A stretch of DNA of 64,000 nt from Leucocoprinus leucothites (GCA_013368445.1 JAACJO010000032.1:62001-126000), one strand, 5' to 3'; positions 43,733-56,997 are shown, counted from the first letter of the stretch. Notes: generated by a model from the sequence alone, not told the origin. Program-made: numbers and translations.

Positions 43733-43942
43733 TACACCTCCACCATCCCCTCTATCTCTGACATTACAGTCATTGAGTTGGCCATCCCCTTGGCCTCTAG
43801 TGCTACCTTTGAGCTGAAGACCTGCCACCCCAGGTCCAGGTCTTACCTCAAGATCCTGGATGTCCCCTTCTATGTGAATGGAGTGTGCCTCACACTGAAC
43901 TACATTACCAATCACATGCAGATGTCTCCCTTCAAGGAGACA

Positions 43943-44408
43943 AGTTTTTTATGGCATGCCTATGGCACACCTGTGAAGTGCAATGGTGAATCTGAGTTCC
44001 AAAACACAATCTATTTCATAGTTCAAGTCCACCCAATATCTCTTTGTAAACTACATTTGGTGTTCTACCACTTTCTTGAGCCTGTTGTGGCAATACTACA
44101 GAGATCCTGGATGCAGATGTACATTGTGAAAATCCTACATACAGCTGCCCATGTGAAAAAACTGAAGTTGTCAAGTTGATTCCTATATTATTCACAGACT
44201 GTCCTTGAGACTTGTTAATTGTCATTGCAAATGCAAGTCAAACTGGGAATTGCTGTTGTTTCAATGGAATGGGTAGAGTCTCTACATTAGAGCTCAGCAC
44301 AATTCTTGGAATAAACACCTGCTTTCCTGCAAACTGTCTATCTCTGCTGATAATCCGGCACCTCAGGACCTTTCTCCGTATTTCCAATACTACCATTCTT
44401 GTCCCATT
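43943..44408 (-). pseudogene. PIF1-type helicase (Helitron-like), C-terminal segment
   Basis: Minus-strand frame: [55 protein letters not shown] (helicase motif V), [16 protein letters not shown] (motif VI), stop near 44017. This is the end of a PIF1 family helicase as found in Helitrons. In motif VI the usual arginine of the SRVTS-type motif is Q (CAA), which fits a CGA-to-CAA change. Other segments of the same gene are at 47139-47361, 57300-57736 and 61245-61671. Confidence 0.85.
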
Positions 44409-46657
44409 TTCTTTTTTTTTTTTTTTTTTTAAGTCAAAGTGACCCCGGAGGGGCCACAAATTTATAACGCAGTGCATGATAGCAGTCCGTGCCCAACTAT
44501 CTACTACAGGGAACCAATACCGCTACTGACTATGCAAGAGTAAACAACTGGGAATATATAAAAGTCCTGTCTGAAGCAATACACAAGACAACAGCAGAAG
44601 GGGACTAGGCATGTAAAATACAGAGAGAGATAGAACATATACCGATATCACTGCAACAGGAGGCAGGCCTTGAGGTTGGTACCCACCCGGCAACCAGCGA
44701 TAGATGGGGGACGATGTGTTGGCACTAGGGAGCTCCCCCTAGGCCTGGGACCAACTGGCAGGACCAGAATGACTTTGCAGCCAATCCCAATCAAACCGGT
44801 GGCACCAGAACAGGCATTTGTGGTCAGTAGCAGTGTGTTCCTTGCCGCAGTTGATGCACTTGATGTGGGGACAGCGATCCCCGGTGGGTGTGGGCTGGAT
44901 GGGGGGGTTGGCTTTTGGCGACCCCTTACAGCAGGAGGATGTGGTGCAGTGATTCTCAGACCAATGTGGCCCACCGCATTGTGAACACCTGAGGGCGCAG
45001 TTGCGACAAGTGGAGGTAGTGTGGCCCCATTGCCAGCATCGTTGACACTGGGGGGTCCTGGGGTGAGCACACGCGGCCCTAATCATGGACTGCACACTGT
45101 CAAAGTTGAGGTATTTATTGACCAGGTGCTTGGCGTTAGCGCCAGACTGGGAATCCCAAAGGTCGACCCAAATGGTGGCAGTGTCGGCTTTGGTGGAGTT
45201 GCACATGATGCACATGGAGGATACATTGGCGAATGTCTCCTTGAAGGGGGACACATGCATGTGATCAGTGATGTGTTGCGGGGTGGTGTGGATACCACCT
45301 GTGTAGTAGGGGATGTCCAAGATCTTGAGGTAGGATCTGGACCTGGGTCATTTTGTCTTCAACTTGAATGGGGCAGTGAAGGCTGATGGGAGGGCGGATT
45401 CGATCACCAATGCCTTGGCATCGGTGGTGACTGAACTGGTGTACAACGAGATGGTGTCGTATGCCTTGGCGATGTTCTCAACATGAAGAGAGCTCTTCAT
45501 GCGAGTGAGGGAGTTGTTGAGGAGGCGCATGGCCTTGTGATGGAGGTAGGTGATATCACCAGCATTGCCAGTGAAATCGAGGAAGAGTTGGCGTCGGGTA
45601 GGACCCAATGTGGTCATGTGGGGCTTCTTTACAGAAGGCGCATCAGCGAGGGCGGCCTGATGCATCGCAGCGATGTGATTGGGCTTGAGGGTGGGGTGGG
45701 ACTGGGCAAGCTTGATAAGCACTGCTGCAGACGCTGGGGTACATGCAACCTCAGCGAATGACTTCTTAGCCGCCGAGGGTGGGATGGGCACTCACTTAGG
45801 AGCGGGGGGCACTTGAGTGGGTGCTTTGCCACTAGCGCAGGCCTTTGTAGGTGCCGGCTTGGGCGGTAGGGAGGGACAGGCTGGGGCGGGCTGATGATCC
45901 AGGGGTGGTAAAGTGGGTGCCTTGGGGGAGCCCATGTCGATATCACGTGGACCCACTTTGTCAGCGGATCCATGGGTCGCCTCGTGGGCGACATGCGTAT
46001 GATTAGGGTAGGCCTCTTCGACTCTAGAGGCACAGTCCCGTATGAAGACAGCAAATGTGTCCCATCCCTGGGCACACATTTGCTCGCTGTTGAGGGCCTC
46101 ATTTCCTTGGCCTCAGTTAAAAATCTCTGCAACCAACGCAACAAGCATTGGAACGAGTACGGTGGTGGTGGCCTCTGGAAGGGGGCCCTGGGGAACACTC
46201 CCGACAAAGCGGGAGAAGAAACGGAGCCCAGCAAGAGCCCGAGTCTTGACAGACTCCTCAGTTGACCTGGAGGAGACGGCAGACCAAGGTGCTGGGGGAG
46301 GAGGAGTGATGGGCACAAACGTGTGTGTGCCCATGGTGTAGGGTTTCAGTGGCGACGGGATGTCAGCCACTGGAGGGGCAGGTGATGGCGACGGAATGTC
46401 AGCCATTGACTGGGAGGGGCCAGGCGACAAAACATCAGCCTGGGGGGGATCAAAGAACCCGCAAACATTGCAGGGGTCATCGTATGGGTTGAGATGTTCA
46501 TCTTCGGACGCGTTGATGGACTCGGTGGAGTGGGGCGGTGGCCTATTAGACTTAGATTTGCGTTTACCCATGTAGCTACAAGTAGACGCAGTAGTATTGA
46601 ACTCTAATCACAACACACCAACTTTTGATGGTGGTGGTAAGAGGTCAAGGAGGGATG
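44409..46657 (-). mobile_element. Family B ORF1-only element, complete
   Basis: 2,249 bases on the minus strand from CATCCCTCCTTGACCTCTTA (46657) to the poly(A) (44409), flanked by ATTCTTGTCCCATT at 44395-44408 and 46658-46671. It is inserted in the helicase gene. Confidence 0.93.
44739..46571 (-). pseudogene. Family B ORF1
   Basis: The start is ATG at 46571 (MGKRKSKSNRPPPHSTESIN); about 18 codons are missing after ESIN compared with the copy at 32442 (the NIPEMSEDEHL region is shortened). TGA at about 46113-46115 replaces a codon that is CGA in the copy at 25498, and TGA near 45792 and 45350 also break the frame. Middle module VKTRALAGLRFFSRFVGSVP; HEATHGSADKVGPRDIDMGS; FAEVACTPASAAVLIKLAQS; TIWVDLWDSQSGANAKHLVN; knuckles CQRCWQWGHTTSTC, CSQCGGPHWSENH and CINCGKEHTATDHKC. 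Stop at 44739. Confidence 0.85.
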
Positions 46658-46684
46658 ATTCTTGTCCCATTACACAGCCCACTT

Positions 46685-47138
46685 TTTTTTTTTTTTGTTT
46701 TTAAAATCAATGAATTTATATAGTGGTGCTCAATTGCAGTCCGCTTTCAACTAAATAATACAAGAAGACAGTACACTACAGCAAGCTGGGGTACACAAAG
46801 CAGTCGAAGACCGCTTAAGACAAAGACTATATACAATTAGTCCAGCGAAATAGAGAAGACTCAAGAGAGAGAGACTTATAGAACAAGGTGTCATACACAG
46901 AGATTGGACTCAAAGGAAAATAAAAGAGAAGAGATGAAAGAATATAGTTCACCTTCATTAGGTTTGGCAGGCACAGGGGCTTGAGGTGGCAGAGGACACA
47001 TGTTGTGATTAGTGAAGGCAAAAGCAGCTGGGTTCTTTTTCAAGAACTCAATGAGGAACTCATATTGAGGGAAAGTGCATTGCACCCATTGAGTGTGGAT
47101 GGGGTATAGAGGACAGTAATATAGGATATGATGTCATG
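46685..47138 (-). mobile_element. Family A LINE, 3' end only
   Basis: A truncated minus-strand copy with the last about 70 codons of ORF2 (stop at 46891) and the 3' UTR. It is flanked by TACAGCCCAC-type repeats: TACACAGCCCACTT at 46671-46684 and 47139-47152. It lies 27 bases from the end of the B insert in the same helicase gene. Confidence 0.88.
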
Positions 47139-47361
47139 TACACAGCCCACTTGCTGGGTCCAAATTTCTCAGCAACATCACTGGGCAACCAAGTTTAAGC
47201 CATAGATGTGCAGGAGGAAGGCCAGCAACATTGAGTGACTGCAGGTACTCAGGTGGATACATCTGGTGCACCCCATCCTCCTGTGAGACTGAGTCTACAC
47301 TGCACAGCAAATGTGTTTCATCACCACCACTGAACTGGTACTTCTCTAGGACAGCATCATT
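47139..47361 (-). pseudogene. PIF1-type helicase, middle segment
   Basis: Frame: LEKYQFSGGDETHLLCSVDS, YPPEYLQSLNVAGLPPAHLW, LKLGCPVMLLRNLDPASGLC. It joins in frame to NGTRMVV at 44408 once the A and B inserts are removed, and to DEVNDAVLEKY on the other side once the C element is removed. Confidence 0.87.
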
Positions 47362-47475
47362 CATCCCTCCTTGACCTCTTACCACCACCATCTATTTGTA
47401 TTTGGTGTTTTAAGACATCTAGCTCTACTGTGTCTCATCCTCCTTTCCCTCTAACCACCATCATCAATTTCTTTA

Positions 47476-50270
47476 ATGGTGCTTTATACTACATCAACTA
47501 TGAATTCTACCAATATAACTGTACCATTGCAATGGGCAGACCTTAAGGGTACCCCACTGCCGTCTTTGGACCCTATGAACATCGCCGACACTGAAACACG
47601 TGTCTCAATCAGCAAGCGCAACCACTCAAATTTGCCTGCCCTCTCTATCAAATCTACAAGGCACTCTATACACAGTGATGCCAAATCCGCCGCTAACTCT
47701 AGAGCTGGCTCTGACAAGGAAGAAAGTGGTGAGAGTGATTTTGACTTGTCTGATGCTCCCAACCCTGTCCCTTCTTCTCCCATAAATGCTCGTGCTGCAA
47801 TGTCCCATATAGTATTGCACTCATCCCTCAGAACCCCCTCTCCCTCTTCACGCTCCAGATGATCTTGTATTTGACAAGGACTGGATATCACTCCCAAGGC
47901 CATTTCACGAACAGTGTCTATGAATGCATACGATGGCTTCAAGTCACCTATTCCTCATCGTCGTTTTAGCAAAGGATTCTTAGGTGAGCTCAAACCAGCT
48001 GATCCTCTTAACCTAAGCTCACGTGGGGACACATAGAATGACTGAGAGGATGGGATATTCGTAGATAGGGAGCCTACCAATAGGCTTTTTGGACCCCCAC
48101 CCACCTTAAGGCTGCCTCATGCGATCCATGGATCCACTGAGTCAGCAAAACCTATGCCAACTGGCACTCCAGCTACTTTCTTTGCCGGTTCATCCAATAC
48201 TAATGACGTCACACCTGATGTCACACATGATGTCACCGGTGATGTCATGACACAGCCACAGGAACCTAGACCTGCACAGCCACAACTTCCAGATCTCAAG
48301 GATCCATCAAACACAGCCACCAAAGAAACTTTGATTGTTGGTGAAGCGGCCTTCAAAGTGCTCGAGGTGCTTAAATACGCTACTAACTTCTTCAAGCACT
48401 GGGCTGGTCTTGGTCTACAGCCTGGAAAAAAAGACCCGAGGTTTCCCCAAATGGGGGAACCTATTTACTGCCTACTTACATCTATGTTTGATTCAGGCTG
48501 GGACTGCTTACCCATCAATAGTGAGAGTGGGCTCACAATTATTGATGCACTGAGACAATATCTCAGTCCTCCTCCCGATATTCCCATGACAAATTCATCC
48601 CCCCCTCCTCAGGGCAAGGGTAAGGGAAAGAAAGTACGTAAATCTTCTACCCCGACCATCCCTACCCCCTGATTTCCACCCGGCATTGTCGTCGGGCAAA
48701 CTAACCTCATAGACCACATCAACCCTGATGCCATGAACATTGATCAAGCCCCTCCTGTTGAGGGCAATATTCCTCTCCCCCAGAATGACATCTCGTCTTC
48801 TGGTAAAGCACATGATGTCTCATCTGTGTCAAATCTGCAACAGGCAAAGAATGATGTCATGTCTTCTAAACCTGTTGGTCCCATCTGAGTATCCCAGGCT
48901 CCTCCCCCACCTTCCCATCACATGACTCCAAGGAATGGGAATGGGAACTTTGAGTGTTCAGTTGGGTGTCATTCAGCTGATGGTCAGGTTCAACCATCAA
49001 AGCCCAATATTAAGAGCGCTAGCACTCCTAAATTGCCACCCCCTATTCCCCCTCCTGACCATAAGGCTTCCACCAAACCCCTTACAGAATATTTCAACAA
49101 GAAGAGTGCATCGTTTGCTGATGCCACCCGATGGGGTGTCCAGCCAACTACCTCTTTCTCCACTTCCTCCAATATTGATGGGGTTAAGATGCAAGAAATG
49201 ATACTTGCCTTCCCTGAACTTTCTTATGACAAAGTCCTTGCCATGTACAAGGCCGGTTTTGGTAATGCCCAATCTCAAGCACCCAAACCAACAACAACCA
49301 CAGGTGCTCCACATGCTAAACCAAAAATGACAACACATGGCCCTATATGCTGTCAAGTCCTCATCCCTTTTGAGGGAAACATTATTGCCGACCGCATCAA
49401 AGACTTTAATAAGGCGGCCAAGTTCTGTAACTGTGGCCTCACTGCTGCCCAATCCAAACTACATGTCGAATCTGTCCAAGAATCATACAATGGACTCTCC
49501 ATTGCTACATCGAGCGTTGCTACTCCAGCTGACCTCGACATGATAAAATCATGGTTGAAAAAAGCCTGGCAACTTGGCGATGCTGTCCCCATTGAGCCTC
49601 GTCTCCCTCAATCCAAATCATTTCTTAAGATCATTGGTGTCCCGTATTGGGTAGCCAATTCATCTAATCCCCTTTCCCCCGCATTCGTTGAGCAGGCCCT
49701 CGGCCAATCCTCCCTCTTCGAAAACATCATTCTCACTGCTCACCCTTGCATTATGAAAGCATCTCCCAAATCAGACACAGCTGTAGTATGGTTCGACATC
49801 TGGGATTCTCAAAATGGTACTAAGGGCAAGACGTTGGTCAATTGTACTATTAATTTCGGCTGACATGTTGGCACTATTTGCACTACTAGTATGCACCCAG
49901 GTGTTGCACAATGCAGGAATTGTTGGCAGTGGGGCCACCCTACCCATGCATGTGGGCTCTTAGTGCCCAATGTCAAATTTGCGGTGGCCCTCATCGCATA
50001 GAAAACCATTGATCCATGGCTTGGTGCTGTAAGGCCAACCCCAAATCCTCTCCCCCTCGTGATGCCACCCCTAAAGGCACTCCTTGTCCTCATCATGACT
50101 ATTTCAAATGCCTCAACTGTAAAGGTGATCATCACACTAACAACTCAAAATGTTCATTCTGGAAAAACAGGTTTGACAGGACCTGGCATTCTAACAAAGC
50201 TGCCAAATCATGCACTGCACGTGCTGTTCGCGCTAATACTAATCGCTCTGGTGGCAGAGTTGCCATTTAA
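47476..50270 (+). pseudogene. Family A ORF1, second copy
   Basis: The ATG at 47476 (MVLYTTSTMNSTNITVPLQW) gives a longer N-terminus than in the copy at 14165, where a 1-base loss shifts this part, so this is probably the true family start. Stops: TGA near 47860 (CGA in the other copy), near 48035, 48670 (CGA in the other copy) and 49861. Conserved parts are VGEAAFKVLEVLKYATNFFK, KSFLKIIGVPYWVANSS, VVWFDIWDSQNGTKGKTLVN and three knuckles, the second damaged by a short deletion near 49950. Stop TAA at 50268-50270. Confidence 0.83.
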
Positions 50271-50272
50271 AT

Positions 50273-53200
50273 ATGACTGGTAAGAACAATGTTATTTTGT
50301 CTGTTTGTATCTATTTGCAAAATGTGGGACACTCTTATGCCCTAGTTAATACCATTCTTGAGTCCAGGAAGCTGGACTTTGACATTATTTTTCTACAGGA
50401 ACCTCCCTGGAATCACATTCGCAAGGCACCTTCTATGACTAACCCTGAAGGGGATGATGTCATAGGTGCTCCTATCCACCCTGAATGGCTGTGTATGGTT
50501 CGACCTACCAAGCCCAATGATCCTCGTCCATGTACTTTAACTTATGTTCACAGACAACTACTTCGTATGAGACCCATCCTTCAACAAGAGTGGGTAAACC
50601 ATCAAGACATTCAGATCCTAGGTCTATTCAACCAGGGTAACTACATTCATTTCCTTAACATATACTCTGATTCGTCATCATTGGCGACAAATTTTCTTTC
50701 TACAAATTTCATTGATATTCCCAACATTGTATACATGGGAGGCGATTTTAATTGCTGTTCTCCGGAATGGGACCCTTCGGCCTCTCATGTTCCTCAATCT
50801 GCCATAACTCTGATGGAGTTAGCGGATTGTTTTAATCTTTCCAGGTCTATTCCAACTGCTTTCTCTCCAACTCATTTTTCTCCTATCAAAAATCATGACA
50901 ATTCTGTTATCGATCTCATTTTTTGTGCTAACGATTCCATTTCACATATTATTGATGCAAATTCGAGACTACCATCGGATCATGCACCTTTACTTATTGA
51001 TCTTCCAATTTGCCCAGATCATATTAATTATAAAAAATGTGTATTACCAAAAGATAGTGATGAAGAGACTGCCTTCATTTCCCAGGTCTCAGAGCTTCTT
51101 GCAGTTTTGGACTGTTCGAACATTCATTCCACCTCTTGTTTGGACAATATCTCCTGCTCTATTTGTTATAGTGACACCGGCCCAGTCCTAAGCTGGCGCA
51201 ATAAGTATCAAGTGGATCTTATCAAAGGGGACTCCTTCTCGGTAAGCGACAAAGTCATTTACAAAGTCAGAGATATAATACAGCGATTATAAGAGTTAAA
51301 GACTTGGTAATTGAGGTCTTAGGGCTTAAGTTCAATTCGACTTTGTGTAGATAAAGGCTCGTATTGAGTCTCCACCTAACCAAGTAGAAACAATGTTTCT
51401 CCTTGGTAGATGTCAACGACTTATATACGATACAAGTCTGTATCTAATATTAACTAGGGCTAAGGGCTTCTAATGAAAGAAGAGAAGCGTACAGCTTCCT
51501 TAATGCTAATTAAACTATATAAGACGTGATCTGTCAAAGAAGCTTTAGAAGTTCTTCTAAAGAAGTTCTTCTTTGATCATCTGATCGATCACAAGGTAAG
51601 TCCAAATATAGCACAGCTATATTTAATAATCATCAAACATAAACAAAACTAGACAAGTCATAACGAGACAAAGTAAATGAGTCAAAACAAACTAAAGAAA
51701 ACAATAGAAAACACAATGAAAAACATAATTGCAATATTACTTAAGTAAAGCTAATATCGACTTCGTATTGTAGAGAGAACAAATGCTAGATATAATCAAT
51801 ATACATAACACTATTTCTAGTATTCTATCCGATTCTTGGAATTCAAACTCTAAAACTGTATGGATCACTAACCGGTCAAAAGAATGGTGGACTCCTCACT
51901 GTTCTGAGACTCTACTTGCGTACCAAAAATCGAAAGATCGAAAAGAATGGCGAGCATTTAGGATGGCTACATGAGCTACCAAACGCTCTTTCTTTGATGA
52001 GCATATCCACGAAATTGCCTCAACCAACAAACGACCCTGGGACCTTATGGAATGGGTCAAACAACGAAAACTCCCTGCCATCAAGGGCATAAGGTACCAA
52101 GGACGCCCTTGTAATGACCTTCTGGACTTGTGGAATGTGCTTCACTCATCATACAATTCTGCATCAGGCTATCCAGTAAGCCCTCATATTCTGAATGGAA
52201 TGAAATCCCTTCCTCCTCGATCTTGGGCGAACTTCTCTGCTCTTGAACTCACTGAATGCCTACAATCTTGTGCTAACTCCTCAGCACCTGGCCCTGATCA
52301 TGTCTCATGGAAACATCTGAAGTCCATTGTTGCCCATAACGAGTGCTTGAAGAATATTCTACTAATCACTAACACATGCATACGTCTTTCTTACTGGCTG
52401 AGTCACTTCAAAGACTCGGTCTCTATCATCATTCCCAAGCTGAATAAACCAGCCTATGATACCCCAAAAGTGTTCCGCCCTATTGTCCTACTAAACACCT
52501 TAGGCAAACTAATTGAAAAAATGATCACACACCGCATGCAATTTGAAGCAGTATCCCTAGACATCCTTCATCCAAACCAAATGGGTGGAGTTATTCAGCG
52601 TTCTACTGAAGATGCAGGTGTTTTCCTCACCCACATCATTCGGGCCGGTTGGGCCAAAGGTATGATCACTAGCGTTTGCGCTTTTGACATTGCCCAATTT
52701 TTCCCTTCTCTCAATCATGACATTCTTACTGATATTCTACGGTGCCAAGGGTTTGCCCCAGAGCTCGTAAAATTCTTCTCTCATTACCTCATAGGTTGAT
52801 CAACTCAGTTCATGTGGAACACCTTCCTGTCTGATGCTCACGACGTGGATGTTGGCATAGGGCAAGGCTTAGCTCTTTCACCCATACTATTGGCGCTTTA
52901 TCTAGCACCTCTCATGTTCATGTTCGAGCAACGTGCTCATTTACAATCTATCCCCTCTTCCCTTTTATCTTTTGTTGATGATGGGCTTTGTATATCTCAA
53001 GCGAAGAACTATACTGACACAACCTCTTCCCTTAAAGCAGCCTACTCCATCATTAACTCCGTATGCACCGATCTCGGATTAGTCGTTGAACATAACAAAT
53101 CTGAAGTCTTCCACTTCTCTCACCATCACAATGATACAAATCCCCCTCTAGACCTGTCTGAAGTCGGCGGTCCCATCCTTCACCCTAAACGCTTCTGGTG

Positions 53201-54878
53201 TTACCTGGGTTTTTATTTTGACTGTCGACTCTCATTCCAAGAACATGTTCACTATTACTCTACCAAAGCATTATCCACTGTGAAAGCTATGGGTATGCTA
53301 GGTAACTCTACCCGCGGCCTCCTTCCCCTTCAGAAATGGCTTCTATATAGGTCATGTGTTGTCCCAGTGGCAACATATGGCTTTCAACTATGGTACTTTG
53401 AAGGTGCTCGTAACAAGGTGCTACTCAAGTCTCTATCATCCATGCAAAGGCACACAGCTATTTGGATCACTGGCGCCTTCCGTACATCTCCATCTGGTGG
53501 CGCTGAAAGTATCACTGGTCTCATTCTGATTCACCTTCACCTTTGTAAATTAGCCATTCGTTCATCGTATTGAGTCTCTACTTTACCCTCTAATCACATG
53601 TTACGATCACTTTTATCTAACCAATTCTCACTTAATTCCTCCCTGCATCCCCAATTGCTTCATCTTCTCACTACGGCCAAAAAAGCTAAAGTCAAAGGCC
53701 CTATTATTGATGTAGATAATTCTCTCTCTCATTTGTCTGATTCCTTTTCCCCTCTTTCTTCTGAATCCAAGCCTGGTTCTCGTCTTATGGACATCTATCC
53801 TGATTCCATTCACTTCCATCCCTGTAATCACTCGGACAAACACAAAACATACAAACATGTTTCGTCTCTTGACTCAATTTTTTCTTCTTCTTCTCTGAAT
53901 CATAATTGTATTTCAGTTATTACTGATGCCTCTGTTCCCCTTGTAGGTTCCCTTCAGGCAGTTTCGGCAGCACATTTATATTACGGCGGACAACAAGTGT
54001 CCCATGCAAAACAAGCAAGTGGCCAGGCTTCGTCCACGGATGCCAAACTTTACTCCATCTGCATTGGCATTGCTAAAGCCATCTCCCTCCAATGCGATCA
54101 CATCATCCTCATCACTGACTGTCTTCCAGCAGCCAAGCTGGTAGTCAATCCCTCCATCCATTCGAGTCAGTCACAGTCTATTCAAGTCTGCCGGCTTCTA
54201 TCCAACTGGCTTGCAGCTAAACCATCACGATCTATCGACATTTGGGACGTACCATCCAAATGGCATTGGAAACCCCATCTTAAAGTCCATAATGATGTCA
54301 CATCCACGTGCATACACGCCTCTCCCCACATAGGTGCCACTCTCGACTTCTTGTGATGCAAAGCCACCAACAATTGCCAGAAATCCTGGGAATCCACATT
54401 CTGGAAGAAGAAGTACCGTGGCAATGGTTTCCTTCTATCTAAGAAAAATTGCAAGTTCCTTATTCCCACCTACGTCAAGGGGGGCACATGGCTTATTTTA
54501 GCCAATGAATCACCTTCACTATGCGCTCGCATGACTCGGGCCATCCTAAACCACGCTCCAATTGGAGCTTATCATGAGAGATTTTTCCCTCTCAAACCCA
54601 AATCCTGTCGTTGTGGCCATTGGTTGGAAACATGACATCACATCTTATGCTACTGCCCTTTCTACCCCATCTGCACCCAATGGGTGCAATGCACCTTTTC
54701 TCAGTACAAGTTCCTCATTGAGTTCTTGAAAAAGAACCCAGCTGCTTTTGCCTTCACCAATCATGACATGCGTCCACCACTGCCTCAAGCCCCTGTGTCT
54801 GCCGAACCAAATGAAGGTGAACTATATTCCTTTATCTCCTCTCTTCTCTTCTCTCTTGAGTCCAACCTCTGTGTATAA
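50273..54878 (+). pseudogene. Family A ORF2, second full-length copy
   Basis: The ATG at 50273 follows the ORF1 TAA after 2 bases. The endonuclease is open for about 297 codons: FLQEPPWNHIRKAP, MGGDFNCCSPEWDPSASHVP, NSRLPSDHAPLLIDL. A solo LTR then splits the linker. RT has APGPDHVSWKHLKSIVAHNE, CAFDIAQFFPSLNHDILTDI near 52690, GQGLALSPILLALYLAPLMF near 52860 and FVDDGLCISQ near 52975. RNase H has VITDASVPLVGS near 53920 and ITDCLPAAKL near 54115. TGA stops at about 51972, 52797, 53571, 54354 and 54632 match CGA elsewhere. In the RT, S of GQGSALSP is L. Confidence 0.88.
51164..51810. mobile_element. Solo LTR, 647 bp, with 5-bp target duplication CTATT
   Basis: It begins TGTTATAGTGACACC and ends ATACATAACA, flanked by CTATT at 51159-51163 and 51811-51815; cutting it out restores the A ORF2 linker in frame. 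It is unrelated to the 226- and 546-bp LTRs. It contains paired copies of AAGAAGTTCTTCTTTGATCA-type sequence near 51550-51600 that can fold back. Confidence 0.88.
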
Positions 54879-55111
54879 CACCTCATTCTATAGTCTCTCT
54901 CAAGTCTTTTCTATTTTGCTGGACTAATCATGTATAGTCTATGTCTTAAGCGGTCTCCGACCGCTTTGTGTACCCCAGCTTCCTGTAGTGTACTGTCTGT
55001 TTGTAATATTTAGTTGAAAGCAGACTGCAATCGAGCACCGCTATATAAATTCATTGATTTAATAAAAAATAAAAAATAAAAAAAAGCTCTACTGTGTCTA
55101 CTATTAGTGAT

Positions 55112-56997
55112 ATGGGTAAACGCAAATCTAAGTCTAACCAACCCCCCGTCAAACCACCAAGTCTGCTGAGGCCTCCGCTGACAAGCTCAACATTGCCGAG
55201 ATGTCCAAGGACAAACATCTCAACCCATACAATGACCCCTGCAACATTTGTGGGTTCTTCAGTACCCCCCAGGCTGACATCCCTTCATCTGGCCCCTCCC
55301 ACCTGCCCACTGCTGATGTCCCATCACAGCTGGCTCCTCCCCCAGTGGCTGATGTCCCGTCGCCTCTGAAACCCTACACTGTGGGCACACACACATTTGT
55401 GCCCATTACACCTCCTCCCCCCGCTGTGCCGTCAGTCGCACCATCCTCCCCTGGGACCATGTCTGGAGATGATGCCATGGCCAAGCAGGCCTTCGAAGGC
55501 CTCAGGAAGTTCTTGCGCTTCATGTGTGAGCTCCCTGATGATTTCCTCCTTGACAAGGAGTTTGCCAGAGTCTGTGCCAGCTACCTTGCTGGTGCAGTGT
55601 ACAAGTTTGATATGAGTGGGCACAGCAGTGCACACATCTCCATGGGTGAGGAGTGGGCCAGCCACGGCTGGACCACCTTTCACTCCTTCATGTAAGGCTT
55701 CACTCACTTTGTTGAGCCTGGGGCCTCCCCTAAAGATACACATGTTGCCCATGAGGCAACCCATGGATCTGCTGACAAAGTGGAACCACATGACATCCAC
55801 ATGGGCTCCCCCAAGGTGCCCAAGCAAACACCCAAGGCACTGTGGCCTGTCCTCTTATACCACCCAAGCAAGCGCCCTCTAAGGTGTGTGCTAGTGGCCC
55901 CCCTTGAGTGCCTGTGAAGGTGCCCATCCCCACTCCTGCTCCAGTGCCTCATCAGTGCTCATTTGCAGAAGCCGCTTGCTCCGGCGCTTCAGCACTGCCT
56001 GTGTCACTCATCAAGCTAGCACAGGCAAACCCCTCCCTCGACCCTAATTGCATTGCCGCAATGCATCAGGCTGCCACTGCCACTGCCGGCTCTGCAAAGA
56101 AGCCATGCATGACCACCGCTGGGCCTACCCACTGCCAACTCTTCCTGGATTTCACTGGCATCACCAGTGAAATCACTTATCTCCATCACAAGGCCATGCA
56201 CCTCCTCAATGACACCCTCTCACGTGCCAAGTCATCCTTGCATGTTGAAAACATCACCAAGGCATACAGCACTATTGCGCTGTACACCTCTGCCATACCC
56301 TCAGACTCCAACATCACTGTTGTTGAGTCTGCTATCCCCTCTATCTTCACCACCATGTTTGAGCTGAAGACACACCGCCCCAGGTCAAGGTCCTATCTCA
56401 AGATCCTTGACATCCCCTTCCACATGAATGGCATCTGTATTATGCCGATCAACATCACCGACCGCATGTGATTGTCTCCATTCAAGGACACTTTTGCTGA
56501 TGTTTCATCTGTGCACATCATACGCAACTCCCCCAAGGCCAACACTGCCACCATTTGGTTTGACCTATGGAACTCTTAGTCAGGAGCTGGTGCCAAGAAG
56601 CTCCTCAACAAGTACCTTGACTTCAATGGTATGCAGGCCGTCATTAAGCCCACCCATGCTCACCCCAGTGTTCCCCAGTGCCAGCATTGCTAGCGCTTTG
56701 GTCACTCTACCCCCACCTGCTGCAACCACGCACTCAGGTGCTCCCAGTGTGGTGGTCCTCACCATAGTGAGAATCATCGCTCCACATCATCATGCTGTAA
56801 GGGGAGTCCAAAGGCAAACCCCCCTATCTTGCCCACACCTGCTGGGGAGCCCTGTCCCCACATCTCATGTATCAACTGCAGGGGTGACCATGCAGCTGAT
56901 GATCAAAAGTGCCCATTCTGGTGCCACTGGTTTGACCGTGATTGCCTTAGCTGTCACAAGGAGGACAATAGGAGGCCCTGGGGGTAGGTTGTGTACC
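55112..56997 (+). pseudogene. Family C ORF1, after the A insert
   Basis: The start ATG at 55112 (MGKRKSKSNQPPVKPP) is followed by a shift, then MSKDKHLNPYNDPC, Pro-rich VADVPSPLKPYTVGTHTF, SGDDAMAKQAFEGLRKFLRF, FMCELPDDFLLDKEFARVCA, TAA at 55693-55695, then HEATHGSADKVEPHDIHMGS, FAEAACSGASALPVSLIKLA, PRSRSYLKILDIPFHMNG, TGA at 56468-56470, and knuckles CSQCGGPHHSENH and CINCRGDHAADDQKC before TAG at 56995-56997. Several stops are CGA-to-TGA. The N-terminus reads like family B (MGKRKSKSN), while the middle module is C-type. Confidence 0.82.

Larger units (their letters stand above)
24208..43942 (+). mobile_element. Old B-like ORF1-only element broken by four large inserts
   Basis: The 5' end is CATTACACCTTCTTGACCTC at 24208 and the ATG at 24298. 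Segments are 24208-24521, 25498-25920, 32322-32354, 34657-34778 and 43445-43942, joined across a C fragment, a copia element, a B element and a D element. Each insert has its own target duplication. The 3' end is missing: at 43942, after MSPFKETS, the sequence changes to the helicase region with no tail. It is the most diverged ORF1-only copy, which fits its place at the bottom of the nest. Confidence 0.75.
24298..43942 (+). pseudogene. B-like ORF1, five segments
   Basis: Segments encode the basic N-terminus (MGKCKSKSNKPPHQSIEATN), the Pro-rich region, the B middle module (about 25498-25670), THGSADKVEPCDVNMGSPKV, SAKKPCMMTAGPTCCQLFLD and PRSRSYLKILDVPFYVNG, ending at MQMSPFKETS. Several stops are present. 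A local in-frame triplication of an 18-bp unit (43679-43732) gives YNTIALYNTIALYNTIVL, which is single in other copies. The zinc knuckles are absent because the 3' end is lost. Confidence 0.72.
47436..55084 (+). mobile_element. Second full-length family A LINE
   Basis: It begins CATCCTCCTTTCCCTCTAAC and ends with an A-rich tail (AATAAAAAATAAAAAATAAA type), flanked by AGCTCTACTGTGTCT at 47421-47435 and 55085-55099. It contains a 647-bp solo LTR (51164-51810); without it the length is about 7.0 kb, the same as the copy at 14165. Confidence 0.93.
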